Assembly (NCBI GenBank): GCA_963377175.1
Contig: CAUJNA010003737.1
Span: 1-64,000 of the forward strand
DNA: 64,000 nt
DNA from: Effrenium voratum
Taxonomy: Eukaryota; Sar; Dinophyceae; Suessiales; Symbiodiniaceae
Reading direction: 5' to 3'
Part shown: positions 29,191-40,700 of the stretch, piece by piece
Layout of the letters: each line of letters opens with the position of its first letter
Numbering within the stretch: the stretch's first letter is position 1
Position numbers and translations under genes: made by a program
Notes under the pieces: generated by a model
The model's database searches: none
Told to the model about the DNA's origin: nothing
The model's input: the letters and a program-made list of their open reading frames with translations, nothing else

Positions 29191-30712
29191 CTCTTGCAGG
29201 CAAATTGGAACTCCAACTGCATCATTGATTGCCGAGCTTGATCCTGACATTCGTGCTGTCATTTCTGCGGTTCATGGTTACCATCAAGATCCCAAAGTGT
29301 GGGTTAAGGCTAGGAATAAGATTCCTGTGCGATACCTCGCTGACGTGTGGGAGGTTGCCCATCAACACTTTGCTGCCTTGAGAGAGTTTCTCGCCCTGCT
29401 CCCTGAAGATGCGCTCATTTTCTTTGGCGCGGGATCACCCTGTCAGGACAATACCAGGATCGGACGTGGCGGTGGTAAACTCGGCATCACCGGCACTCGG
29501 AGCGTTCATTACCATGTTGTATACATTGTGATGTATGCATTCCAGGAGCTTGGCGTTGCGCATCGTGTTGTCCCTATGCTTGAAAATGCCGGCAGCATGG
29601 CATCTCACTTTCGGCAATACATACAGGATACTTCCGGTGTGCCTGACTCGTGTATCCACCGTATCAATACTGCCACTTGGTCTGCAGTTTCGAGGAATAG
29701 GTACTTCTTTGTCAGTAATACCTCCTTCATCTTGCCGTCTAGGCAAGCCGATCCGTGGCAGCATGGATGGATGTTGCCCAAGCCTAGACACAAACCAGCT
29801 ACTCCTCCCATGCCACCATGGCTGAGAACCAGGGGGATTACGCCATGTGGACATATCAGATTCACCACGAGCGCATATCACCCTCGGCACCTCCTTTACC
29901 ATATTGCGTATTTTGGAAGTGTTGAGGCCTTTCATGAGCAATGTGGTGAACAGGGCTGGCCTGATCTCCCGTGGGCTGAATTTCTTCCATCTAATGCCGT
30001 TCGTGCTCTTCAGGCTATCATTCAATGGGGGGCTCCAGTCGCGCAGCTCCCAAACAAAGAGCAAGAGGCTGCTGCCGAGATTCTTGCTGACTATCTTGAC
30101 CACCCGAGACTCGCACTTCCTTTCAGGCTTCCCTTGCTTGCCGAAAAGGTTGTCGATGCTGAGCTTACTAGTTTCGGTGAAGATTCTATGCATGATGTCA
30201 ATATCCCTGATCGGCTCATGCACGACCTCATAGGAAACTACTTCAAGCCCAGTGCTGTGGTTACTGCCTTGGGAGGAAAACACTACCTCGGTCGTCTCAA
30301 GAGCGGAGAGGTCGAACCGCAAATCTGGCGGCCATGCTCTCCATCCATCCTCCTATCTAAATACGCGGGTATTAGGCAACAGGTCATTGGTTCCATCGAC
30401 AAGAGTCTGTTGGGGTATTGTTGCGCTGATCCCTTTCCCACTCGGTTCCCATTTAGCAGTGAAGACTATTGGCATGTGTTGCGTGCCCTGCCTTTGGTCA
30501 GGCCGAAAATTCTCGGCACTGCTCCCTCGCCCTCTGCAATTTATGCTGACCCCATGCCTGTCTTGACTGAGCCCCGCTCTGTCCTTGTGACCCTAGCATT
30601 CTGCGCATTGCCCAGTGCTCCCCGCATACTGACCACACCCTTCGGTCCTTATGTGCAGGCGAAGAGCCTATCTTTTCACAGCTCGGGCTGCTCGGCCTCC
30701 TGGACACCCTAG
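29145..30712 (+). pseudogene. LINE-A cytosine-C5 methyltransferase domain (DNMT-like)
   Basis: Motif I FFDGSGSF (~29157-29180) is in the frame of ORF1. After one frame change near 29195 come TPTASLIAELDPDIRAVI (motif II with acidic ELD), FGAGSPCQDN (motif IV, catalytic Cys of PCQ, ~29435), PMLENAGSM (motif VI, ENA for ENV), SAVSRNRYFFVSN (motif VIII, ~29685-29720) and LIGNYFKPSAVV (motif X, ~30225). The order and spacing fit a full C5-methyltransferase with its target-recognition part between VIII and X. Only one frame change lies inside it. Methyltransferases captured by dinoflagellate retrotransposons have been reported in the literature; whether this one belongs to a described family I cannot tell. 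Confidence 0.75.
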
Positions 30713-31560
30713 GCATATGCGACCCCGACTCACCCAATCTTGCTGGAATTAGTCTCTGGTTGCGACAATGGGAGCAAACCGCGCCGGCTGCTAAATCTTG
30801 CGTCCTCCTCGTAGGTGATTGCGGGGACTCTGTCACCGTTGCGGCAGGCTGCATCCCTCCCACTTCTTGGACTGTCATTGTCACTTTTTCACCTGGGCGC
30901 TGTCTGCGTGTCTACTGGTCCCACTATGCCACACTGCCATTTGGGAGTTTTCTTGAAAAATTGCGCAGGAAACACACGCCCGCTTTGCGACGACAGGACA
31001 TGCCCCAATCGTTGATACAGGCAGCCGCTCAGCTTGATCAGGGCTTGTTACTCCAGCTACTCCCTGCCAATCGTGCCCGTCATGCCGGGCTAACAAACCC
31101 TGCCATCTGTGGTCTTGGGTATACCCATAGGGGGGCTATCACTTGGCAGCTTGGCGACTACATCACGCATTATGATTGTCTTGCTGCCATTGGTCGCGCG
31201 CTGGGCGCAAGAACCGCGCCCCCACCTCAGCACGCGTATCGGCCAAGCAATGAATGTGACCTGCATTACCACATTGCAGCCTTCTCCGCGCAAGCCGTTG
31301 ATGCTGCTGGCATCCTCCTTGCTTTTCCTTGCGCATCTGGTTGGCTCCCTACGGTGTGGTATCTGCGGACTACCACTGCTCCTGTTCCTGCTGCACATGA
31401 CCGGGCTCCTGTCATTTTCTTTTGTGATCAGGAACCTTTGTGCTTTGCTCTCGTGTGCAATCTCGTTCCTTCCATTGCCTTTCCTGGCTGCGATCTTGGG
31501 AACGTTACGAGAGCCCCTCTTTGTAAACATGATTGGGGCTGATGATCACATCGAGGTACG
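30655..31560 (+). pseudogene. LINE-A linker region of unknown function
   Basis: After a frame change near 30655 the frame reads LFSQLG...LLDTLGICDPDSP and continues to 31542, then shifts again near 31540 into the endonuclease frame. Typical soluble composition, several Cys and His, but no motif I recognise. It is part of the LINE-A polyprotein by position. Confidence 0.4.
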
Positions 31561-32860
31561 ATGGCTACCTCCGCAGATCAAAGCCATTCCAATGAGTAAC
31601 CTCATGCAGGCTATGCGATTAGCTTGGCAGATGCTCCATGCAGGTCAAACCCAATCCCGCTCCTTTTTTCGAGTACGCAGTCTCAATTGTTTTTCTTACC
31701 TCTGTGATCTCCCTGTTGATTTCACTGCTGCTGAGTTCAAAACTGCGTATCACGGGCTTGACCTTTTCCAATACCATGCCGACTCTTGGGCCAGGCTGGG
31801 GGCTCTCGCTATCCAACGGCGGCTTGCCGTATACACACAAGCGTGCCCCTCAAATCTCCATGTCTGTACGTGGAACGTCACGAGCCTTGCTGCCCTTTCC
31901 AATCACCAGGATAAACTTGCGCACATATGTGTGGGGCGCGTTAAAGGGTTTACTTTGCTCCAGGAAACCAATTGGACTGCAGCCCAGCCTGCGATCCTTA
32001 CCACTGCCCATCCACACATTAATGTTGCAGTCAGCAATGTTCCGTCTGATCAAGTTGGTAGCGGTGGCGTGTGCATTCTCCCGCCCCTAGGATGGGTGCA
32101 GGTTGAACACACTGAAGTTATCCCCGGATTCCTCCAAGATGCGCTCTACGAAAAGCACGGTGCGCAGCAGCGCGTGGTAAATGTGTATGTCCATCCTGCG
32201 AGGACAAAAGAAATTGGCTCGCGTCTTGCCTCTCACCTCGGGACACTTACTGACTCGAGTATTGTCCTTGGTGGAGACTTTAACCAATTACCAGCCACCT
32301 CTGCCTGGAAAGAAATCGTAGGCCATTTCTCCTTTGTCTCTCCACGGATCGTTACTTTTTTAAGTAGCGGAATCGGATCTGCACTTGATTATCTACTCTT
32401 TCGGCACCCTATGCTCGACAACGAGAGTGCTATTGTAGCATGTCATGTGCGGTGGCCTGCCACTCGACCAAGTCAACACGGAGCGCTCAGGGGTGTTCTT
32501 CGGGTTGCCTCAAGCATTGCGCCATCCCCTGGGGACTCTCCCATGCAAGCTGTGCCTACTGAGTGCCTTGTTCACCGCCTTGGCGGAGCGGCACAAGATG
32601 AACAATACTCCAAGCTCATCCGTCGTGTTCAATCATCTTCTTGCCTCACCGACTTCAAAGCCTCCGTATGGACGTGGTGGCGTGAGCAGCCTAAACGCTA
32701 CCTGCCCATTGCCTCATTCGAAGAGCCTTACGACGTACCACAGGTGGACCCGTGCATATCCCTTTTCAGACCATGCAAAGTCTGTGCTCTTTTGTGGCAT
32801 TGCCCTTCACCTTGTCCTCCCTCCGTATCAATAATCAGGCTTATCTTCTCCCTAGAGTAA
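31545..32860 (+). pseudogene. LINE-A AP endonuclease (EEP family)
   Basis: Motifs in order: CTWNVTSL (~31866), LLQETNW (metal-binding Glu, ~31956), LGGDFNQLP (~32268) and SALDYLLF (~32380); these are the TWN, QE, GDFN and LDY blocks of LINE endonucleases. A usual final SDH motif is not clear. The frame continues to 32860, but sense after ~32730 moves to another frame. It would nick target DNA for target-primed reverse transcription. Confidence 0.75.
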
Positions 32861-33672
32861 TGGCTGAAGCTTTACTAAATGCATATGAGGCTAGCCGCCT
32901 CCTTGCCCTTGCTCATCCGTGTATTGTTCACGATACGGCTCGGGTTGCTGCGGCGCATGGACAGGCGCATGTATGGGATCGCTGTCGAGCTGCTGCTCCA
33001 CGCATCGCCCGTACCAGTGGCATCGAATACTGCCGCAGTTGATGAAGCTATGCGATCGACACGTGCTTTCTGGCAGGACAATCCAGTTTCCTGGGATGAT
33101 CAATGGGACACTCTCCTAGCAAATTACAAGCCAGCTCTATCGCGGCACTGTGATCCACCCAACGCTGACGACATAATGAATGTCGTACGGTCGCCAGACA
33201 GTGCCCCGGGTCTGGACGGACTACCCTATGCTGCTTACCGTGCCGTGTTTCTTTTCGCTTTACGAGTTCTCGTTCGACGGTTACATGACTACATAAACCT
33301 GCAGGCTCCCCCCCCAGTTCAAGCGCTCGTATTTATTCCTAAGGCTGACGCAGGACCCTATGCAGACAACTTCCGGCCATTAGGGTTGCCGAACACTGCT
33401 GATCGTATCATCGATCAGGCCGTATATGTTAAATTGTATACTGCCCTTAGGGACTCCCTGCACCCTAGCCAAACACTCATCAACATTTTTAGGGAACCTC
33501 AGGGCAACTTCCTTGACATGCAGTCTTACTTGCAAGATCGTTCTGCCTCTTGTTTTGTTCTACTTTCTGATCTTGCTAAAGCATTCGAGCGTGTCAACCC
33601 GCACTGGATCCTACTTGTCTTACAGCACCCTGTTTGGTCGATCCGTGCGCCATCGAGTTGGGCGGTATTATA
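32752..33672 (+). pseudogene. LINE-A reverse transcriptase, N-terminal half
   Basis: Read over two frames (32752-33040, then 32879-33620). RT features: APGLDGLPYAAYR (thumb-side fingers motif), FIPKADAG...FRPLGLPNTADRIIDQAVY (motif 2), and LLSDLAKAFERVNPHWIL (motif A, Asp). After HWILLVLQH the sense continues in another frame as LFGRSVRHRVGRYY up to the insertion at 33672; the short spacing suggests a deletion. Continued at 55505. Confidence 0.75.
33669..33672. repeat. Target-site duplication TATA, left
   Basis: TATA at 33669-33672 and at 55501-55504 flank the inverted termini of the giant transposon. Removing the insert plus one TATA gives a continuous RT frame GRYY-RPPLPVRQG, which supports a 4-bp duplication. 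Confidence 0.7.
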
Positions 33673-33721
33673 CTGGGGTGCGTTTAACAATGTCGTTTAA
33701 TCGCTGTGTTTTTTCGTTTTT
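33673..33721 (+). repeat. Left terminal inverted repeat
   Basis: 49 bp matching the reverse complement of 55452-55500 with four mismatches, all transitions; the first 22 bp are identical. Confidence 0.85.
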
Positions 33722-34439
33722 AACTTTCTGGGAGATCTTGATAACCGCCTAAGTGGCTCTCAAAAGACTTTGAAACACTTGCTCAAATCGAAGTCTTCTT
33801 CACACGGTTGTCGCTTGCAAATGAAATAGTAAGTTCTGCCCCAGTAGAAAAAAAACAAGGGATTGAAAGAAACGAATCTCCAGGTCCAGTTGAGGGTAAA
33901 ACGCTGACACTTCTCCGATGGGATCCTTTTTTCTTTCCCCCCCGGAGGAGAAAAAAAACGAGAAAGGGAAAAACTCCTCCCTGCCACTTCTCCGTGCGTG
34001 GCTCGCGGAGCTGCTGCCACTGCAGCCCAGCCACGACCTGAGCCGGGGCTGGCGTGTGCGGGAGGTAGGGCGGACTGAACCTGAACGGCTGATGATGACG
34101 CCAGCCTTCATGCAATCTCTCAGTTTTTGCCATTGTTGCCCGGCAGCGGTGGATCAGGGTAGCTAATTACTACTGTACGGTACTGCGCCGCGTTCAGCGG
34201 CGTTCAGCGATCAGTGCATCACCGGCGATTATGTAAGGGTCAGCAAGCGCGGGAATCAGAGCCATCCCATGGATAGGCAAATCTCCTGAGTAAGCGTCAA
34301 GGGGATCATGGATGATCTTGTTGGAGCTTTGCCCTGCTACCTTAGCCCTTGTTGGCCCCAAAGCGCAGGACCAGGACAGATTCCCCAAAGCACAGACCCA
34401 AGGGAAATCTGCTTCTAGTTGGTTCTTACCAAGGCTCTT
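33722..34439. other. Transposon left subterminal region
   Basis: No supported gene. Contains CGACCTGAGCCGGGGCTGG at ~34034, the same 19-mer seen twice at 3.4 and 4.1 kb. A minus-strand open frame near 34194-34445 may be the last exon or 3' end of the methyltransferase gene. Confidence 0.5.
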
Positions 34440-36134
34440 TGACAACTCTTGTGGCCAGGGTCACGCACCAGGCGTTTCCCAAAGCCAAGCCCACCTGGCG
34501 CTTGGTCATGCCCTCGACCACCAACTCTGCGGGGCGATAGCCCTGCAGCTCAGCCATTTCCTAAGCTGTTTGTGTGTTATTTTTTCCCAACCAACATGTG
34601 TGCGTGGCTGAATGCGCAGGGCTTCGGACAGGGATAAGCAGCGTCGGTGGGATGTCACATAGTAGGCCCTTGCCCCTGCTCGGGCACGGGTCAGGCAAGG
34701 CGACCTAAGAGATGTAAAGAGGCAACCCAATCTTGACTGTGAAATTAATGATTGACAAGTAGCACGTCGAGGCTTGGCATGCCCTGGAACTTCTTGGAGG
34801 CACCGATGTCCACAACCCTTGGAATGCACAGGGGAAGCATTTTTTGATAAACGATACCTGCTAATAGGGAAAAATAATATTGGCAAGCAACCATGGCTCA
34901 CTGTCAGGGCAGCCTCCCCTTGCAAGGATCTTCTTCAGCCCGATCTTCAAATTCCTTCTGCCAGACTTACTTGTCGGCAACACCGTCTTTTTGGACTTCC
35001 TGGCAACAGCCGAATGAAAGTGCCACAACATGTTGAGCGCACAGTGGCAGGGCTCCTGCCAAGAATGTTTCGCAACTTGACGGTGGTCCGGGGTGATTTG
35101 ATCGGCGCCGGGAACTTGAAGGGTCCTTCCACGCAGTTCAATTTTCAGGCCACTTCACAAGCAGCAGCCGATGCGTTTTGCCGAGGCTCGAAGCATCTTC
35201 TTGCGCCTCAGGCCCACAACGTACAGGCGGGGCCGGCGTTGCGGCACCCCTCCATGAGCCAAAGCGTCAAGCACCTGCAACAAAACACTGAGGGTGGCAA
35301 ACAAAGGTAGATGGTGTTTAAGGCTCGGGCTGCCCAGTGGATAGCGTAAAAACTATTTGCCCGCAGCCTGGGCAAAGAAGTAAACAGAGCATTGCACATG
35401 GGTCTGTGTTTTTTGAGGGTGCTCCTTTTTCGTTGCTTAAAGGGACACCAAAATGAAAGCCACTCTATTGTACTGAGTTGAACTCCCCTAAAAAAAGCAT
35501 ACGGGTTTGAGCCTTAAGCAAACCAACTAGTGGGACAAGGGGCTTCTTCAAAAGCGATAGGAGGAATCCCCGGTGCCGCTTACCCATCAGAGTCTTCACA
35601 TTCTCTAGTATGAACGAATCCGGGCGCTCCTTCAGGATTCGCTGGACCACCTAGGCACTGAGCTTGTGAGCTTTCACTTTTTTGGGCATTTGTAACGGCT
35701 TATACTAAGTGGCGGCTTCCGAGATCTTGGCCCTGGGGTCTTTCTCGCCCTTTCCCAAGCCGATGGCACTGAAGGGCTGGCATGGTGCTCCAGCACCATA
35801 TATGTGCACATGTTTTTTCCAGCCTTGGATGCGGAATCAAAGGAGGTCACAATGTCAGCGTTGGCTATGCGTGGAAGGGCACAACTGGAGATAAGAAACG
35901 CATGTTCTTTGTGGCATCCAAGCTCTTAATCTCGGACTGCAGCAACTTGTTGAGGCGAACATCACTCTCCGAGGAGTAGTGAAGTTGGTAACCCAACTTC
36001 AAACGCTTGCAGCATGTGCTGAGCGGGCCCAAGCCCGCACAGTCTTCTGCCAGGACCAAGGGCTTTGGCAAGGGCATGGTCAAAATACTAAGGGGGATTG
36101 CCTTTGAGTCACCTTTGAGCCAGTGCTGAAACAA
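34440..36134 (-). pseudogene. Multi-exon cytosine-C5 methyltransferase in the giant transposon
   Basis: Exons read on the minus strand: ~36134-35900 with VLAEDCAGLGPLS (motif I) and SSESD (motif II acid); ~35840-35712 with YGAGAPCQPFSAIGLG (motif IV, catalytic Cys); ~35650-35560 with RPDSFILENVKTLM (motif VI, ENV); ~35300-35205 with AHGGVPQRRPRLYVVGLRRK (motif VIII), preceded by a TTGCAG acceptor; ~35141-34950 with FKFPAPIKSP (target-recognition side); and ~34540-34440 with KRQVGLAFGNAW (motif X), followed by GGTAAG. All core motifs are present in order, so it may be functional if spliced; exon edges are approximate and no start codon is assured. It differs clearly from the LINE-A and PLV enzymes. 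Confidence 0.7.
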
Positions 36135-37793
36135 CTAGCTCTGAAGGCAAATCTTGAACGGTTTCCTGACCCAATCAATGCAACTGCAAGTACACAGGCT
36201 TTTTGACCAGGGCACCACGCTTCTGTCAAAACCTGCCCGCATCAGTGTAGTCTCTCTCAGCTTATAGCGACCCTGACTGAGAGGTCTTCATGTGATGGGA
36301 TGAACTCAGACTGTGTCAGCCCTGCAGTGCTTCAAGCTTGGCCAGGGTCTTGCACTTGCCTTTGGCCTGCAATGAGAAAGGGATCATCCGAAGTCCCTCA
36401 GTCGTTTGTTACAGTAGTTGGGTTCCACCTCCGATAGAAACTGAAAGCTGGGGTTTGGGTGAGCCTAAGAAACAAGGCCCCTCCACCGCGAAAGTGCCTA
36501 CTGTTGAGGTCCCGAAACCGATGTGTTAAATACAGCTAAATTAGGGACGGGGGATATGGAGATGGGATGATGAGAACAACGCGTGTTGAACAACCTCGGA
36601 TTACAAAGTAACACGCGCGCACGTCGCAAAAATGCACCCGTCGCAAAAATAAACCTGTGGTCCACACGCAAACTTGCGCCCAAGACACGCACACGCACGC
36701 CCGAGCGCACACATAGACACAAACACTTTCGCACCCGCGTTGCGGACAACGCTTTGTCAAGGTAAGTCACAGCCGTGCCGCGCACACAAAAACATATGTC
36801 ACACAGGTACGCACGCATGCACGCACGCGCGCCTACAGAAACATGAAAAAGTCTTGCGTCCACGTTGGACAACACCTATGTCCAGGCGAGTCACACGACG
36901 CTTGCAAACACACACGCACGCAAACACACTGACACATCATCTTCACGCGTGTGCGCGCAAACTCAGCGCTTCAAGATTCATTTAAACCAGCAGCACGGCA
37001 GCACGGCAACTTTCTCCACATGCGAACGCTTGCGAGCAGACCAGCATGTCTCGCAAACACGCCCTTACCCCCAGACCCCTTTATTAACGGGAACCCCTCG
37101 TTGCGCAATCCGTTTGTTGCCAACTACCCCTCTGCCAATGCACATGGAACCCAAAGTTGGCAGGTCCATTTCCCGAAAGGAGGTTTCTTCAAACATGACG
37201 TGTCTTTGGTTTAATACTGGGTATAAAGCTATTCATTGAAAATGAGACAAGGTTTGCCTTCAGGGGCCCTTCCCTTCAAATAAGGTAGTCCTGCAGTTGG
37301 GCTCGATGACTACCGACTACGTGCTTTCTCCCACTACACTCCCTGCCAAACCAAATGTGAGACAAATGGGTCGACTGATGTGAGGGTGGACAATTTAAAC
37401 CCTTTTTTCAACTCGTCCTACTGCCCAATGAGCCAAGCTTGGGCTGCCTGCTGAAGATAGCACCCCTTTGGCAAAGATTTGTAGTTGCTCGTTATTTGGC
37501 ATTGTTTTGGCTACCAATTTGGGAAACCGGGGGAAATCAGTGAGGTGGCGGTCCAGTAAGCCAACCAATCAGCCAGCCAGCCACAGCCAGCCAGCCACAG
37601 CCAGCCAGCCACAGCCAGCCAGCCACAGCCAGCCAGCCACAGCCAGCCACAGCCCCAGCAGCCAACGTCAGCCAACAGCCAAACAACTAAACACAAGCCC
37701 TCAGGGACAAGCACAGCACGGCAAAGCAAGCAAGCAAGCAAGCAAGCAAGCCAGCACGCAGAGCAATAACAATCAGAGCGCAGGAACCGCAAT
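36135..37793. other. Transposon spacer with CA-rich and CAGCC repeats
   Basis: No gene is supported. 36600-36960 is rich in CACACGCACG-type words. 37560-37660 is a (CAGCCAGCCA) microsatellite and 37725-37760 a CAAG repeat. These last lie just 3' of the acidic/basic exon at 37794. Confidence 0.6.
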
Positions 37794-40700
37794 TTGATGA
37801 TGACGATGGCGCCTTGGGGCGGCCTCCTGACTTCGGAGCGGGTTCCTTCGTCGTCTTGTTCTTGGGCTTGGCTGCGCTTTTGCCTTTGGCCTTTGCCTTT
37901 GCCTTTGGCTTCCCACTACCCTTTGCCTTTTTTGGTTTTTCCTCGCTTTCCTCGCCGTCCTCAGCCTCCTCGCCAGCGTTTTCTTCCTTTTCGGTTTCAG
38001 CTGACTGGGCTTCCTCGTCCTCTTCCTCCTCTTCTTCCTCCTCTTCGTTTTCCTCCTCTCCTTCGTCCTGACCCTCGCTGCCCTCTTCGCTGCCATCATC
38101 GTTCTTCGCTTCCTTCTTGGATTTCTTCTCAGTTTTCCCTTCATTTGCCTGACGCGTTTTGCCAAGCTCTCAATGGTTTAATTGAATTGGAGGGGTCAAG
38201 TAAGGCCACAGGCCTTCTTATTCTTCCTCTTAGGGTGAAGGAGGGCGGCTAGGCCCGGTTCATAAAGGGGTGAATCCGACAGCTGCATGGCGCGGAAGGT
38301 CAAGTACTCCAATCTCTTTGTCAACAAGGCCACCTAGGCTAACAAGGAACCCAACTGAATTTGAATTTGCGCCAAGGGCAGCTTAGGTACGTGTTCCACA
38401 GTGAACGCCACCCCGACGTAGGGGACTCTTTTGGCAATGGCACAAAAGGCAAATTTGTCCGATGGGGCTAGGTCCAAAACCCCGCCGATGTTGAACTCCT
38501 CGTAGATCTCCTCCACCTGAGCTTTTTATTGGGCTTCAAGTTGAATCAGGATTCCGAAGTCGTTTTGTGTTCTAATGGCTTGTCGAAACACCGCTTCCTT
38601 CGGAAGGCTGTGATAGAGGACTGGCTCCTCATCGTCATCGCGGCGCCGGGTGCCTTGCGACAGGGTTAAGTTGTGGAGGGGCAACTGGGGGTAGCAATGG
38701 ACAATCCTGGCCTTTTTCAGTTTCATCAGCAGCATCGGGCTTTCCGCCCACTGGCACCCGGTTGGCCTTTCCAAAAAGGGCCTTCTTGTCGGAAAAGGGC
38801 AGCCTCCAACTCTTCAAGTTGTCCTTACAAATTACAGGTTGAACGTGCAAGCTTGTCTTGTTTGCAACACGTGTTGCATCATGGCTCAAAGTGCAAGCAA
38901 GGGTCAGTCCATGGCGGGGCAAGGATGGGCCCCAACACGTCTCCTTTGCTGCTGCCCTCGTAGGTTTTCCTTTTTTTGTAAGGGAAAGTAGCCTCCTCCG
39001 TGGAGCTTGTCAACACGTACATCCTCTCAACTTGGCACAAGGCGGAGCCACGATCACGTTGGCGGCGAGATCGTAGGGATTTCTCATCCCAAATCAGGTA
39101 CTTCACAGACTTGCTCTTTGTCAAACTCTCCGACTTCATGTTCTTCACTGCCGATAGCAGGGATGGACCCAAGCCTTGGCCAAACCTAGCTTCTTGGAGG
39201 GTCTTGAACCTGAATTATTATTGATCCCTTTCTTTCAAAAACAACAGGGGTGCTACTGCAGATGAAGGCTCCCTCTCGGCCTCCGTCCATGATCAAGAAC
39301 CCATCCCCAGGACGAAGTGTTTGGGAACCCTCTTTGTCACGCGCGTGAATGGCAGCCTGAAAAAGCCGTCCGTGCCTCCCTTCACGCAGAGGGGGAAGGC
39401 GCAGGTGCGGCTGTGTCTGTGCTTCGCCGCATGACTTGCTGTCCTGAGCCGGTTTCAAAGGTTCCCTGCTTCCAAAGTGTGTTCATTGTCCTTGTGACTC
39501 AATTCTTGTTGGCCAAGAAGCAAATATGATAGCAATGAACTTGCGCACTTCGTTCCTTAGCATCCACTGGGGTTCAACAAGCTCAAATCAGCAGGAGCAA
39601 ACACTGGAATGTGAAGCAAGTCTCGTTTCCGAATCCACTTCAGCGCTCCAGTCCGCAAAGGCTGTTGCAGCCAGCACGTCGGCCATCTTGGAGGCGTTGT
39701 CCTGCGCAGGCAGGCACGGGCACCAACGGCACACAGACACACAGTACTGATGGCCTCCTCAACCACAAGCTTGACGTGGGTTCTCACGGTTTGGCAAGCC
39801 TTTTCTTTGAACCTGGGCCAGAGGAAGGCTGTCATGAATCTAGGGCAGGAACTCAACTTAGATCTGGGCGTTTCCAGTTTCTTGGTGTTGTCTTCTGAAG
39901 CCAAGCGCTCCCGCAGAGCACTGTCCGCCTTGGAGCCCTGAGCCTGAGGCTCTCCATCTGTCTTTTTCTTCTTTTCCAACGAAATCACCTGGCATGCTGG
40001 TGTGGGATTCCCTGGAAAAAAACAAGAACAAAGGAATGCAAGTCAGTAGGTCTGTCGATTCTGAAAACAGAGGCCAACTGCCACGGAAAGGCGCCTCCAA
40101 GTGCTCATTGCCAGTTTGCTCTGCCTCGGTTGCCGCTTGCGTGGCCGTCTCTTCCTCAGGCTTTTGTTTGCTTTTCTTTCCTTCGCCATCCTCCGTGCAT
40201 AGCGAGAAGAAACAGGTTAGGAGACGAGTCAAGCATTGGGGTTTGCCGTGAAGTTCAGGGGGAAGTTGGATCCCTCCTTTTTCTGCTTTGAGTCCTCTTC
40301 CTTCTCGTACTGCCTTGTGTCGAAAGACTCGCAAAACAACTAATCAGCAAGCGTGGCGGGATTCGGTGGCTTCCAGTCAGGTTGCTCCTCTATGGAAGAA
40401 ATGCGGGCAGCAAGTTCCGCGTGTTCATTCCATTCGGTTACCTCAATGTCAATCAATCAGCATGCCAGCTTGTCGCGGTTACTCATCCACAACAGCAGTG
40501 CCAACTATTTTGCTCGTTGTAAGCCTTTTCAAAAAAACACAAGTCAGGCTACGTGAAAATGTTTTTTTGGGGGACCAATTCAATTCTAAGGGGTTGAAAA
40601 GATATAAAAAGATACCCCTGGAGGAGTCCCCAAAAAAGACACACCCATCATAATACAACTTCACATACCAGTGTTTGGATGGTTTCAGGGCAAGGCGCCG

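Larger units (their letters stand above)
27547..33672 (+). mobile_element. LINE-A, 5' part (with cytosine methyltransferase domain)
   Basis: A non-LTR retrotransposon: ORF1-like region, a C5-methyltransferase domain, a linker, AP endonuclease and the first half of the reverse transcriptase, all plus strand and in that order. The RT stops at 33672, where a 21.8-kb DNA transposon begins, and resumes at 55505. About eight frame changes show it is a relic. The 5' end is taken at the edge of the inverted repeat. Confidence 0.75.
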
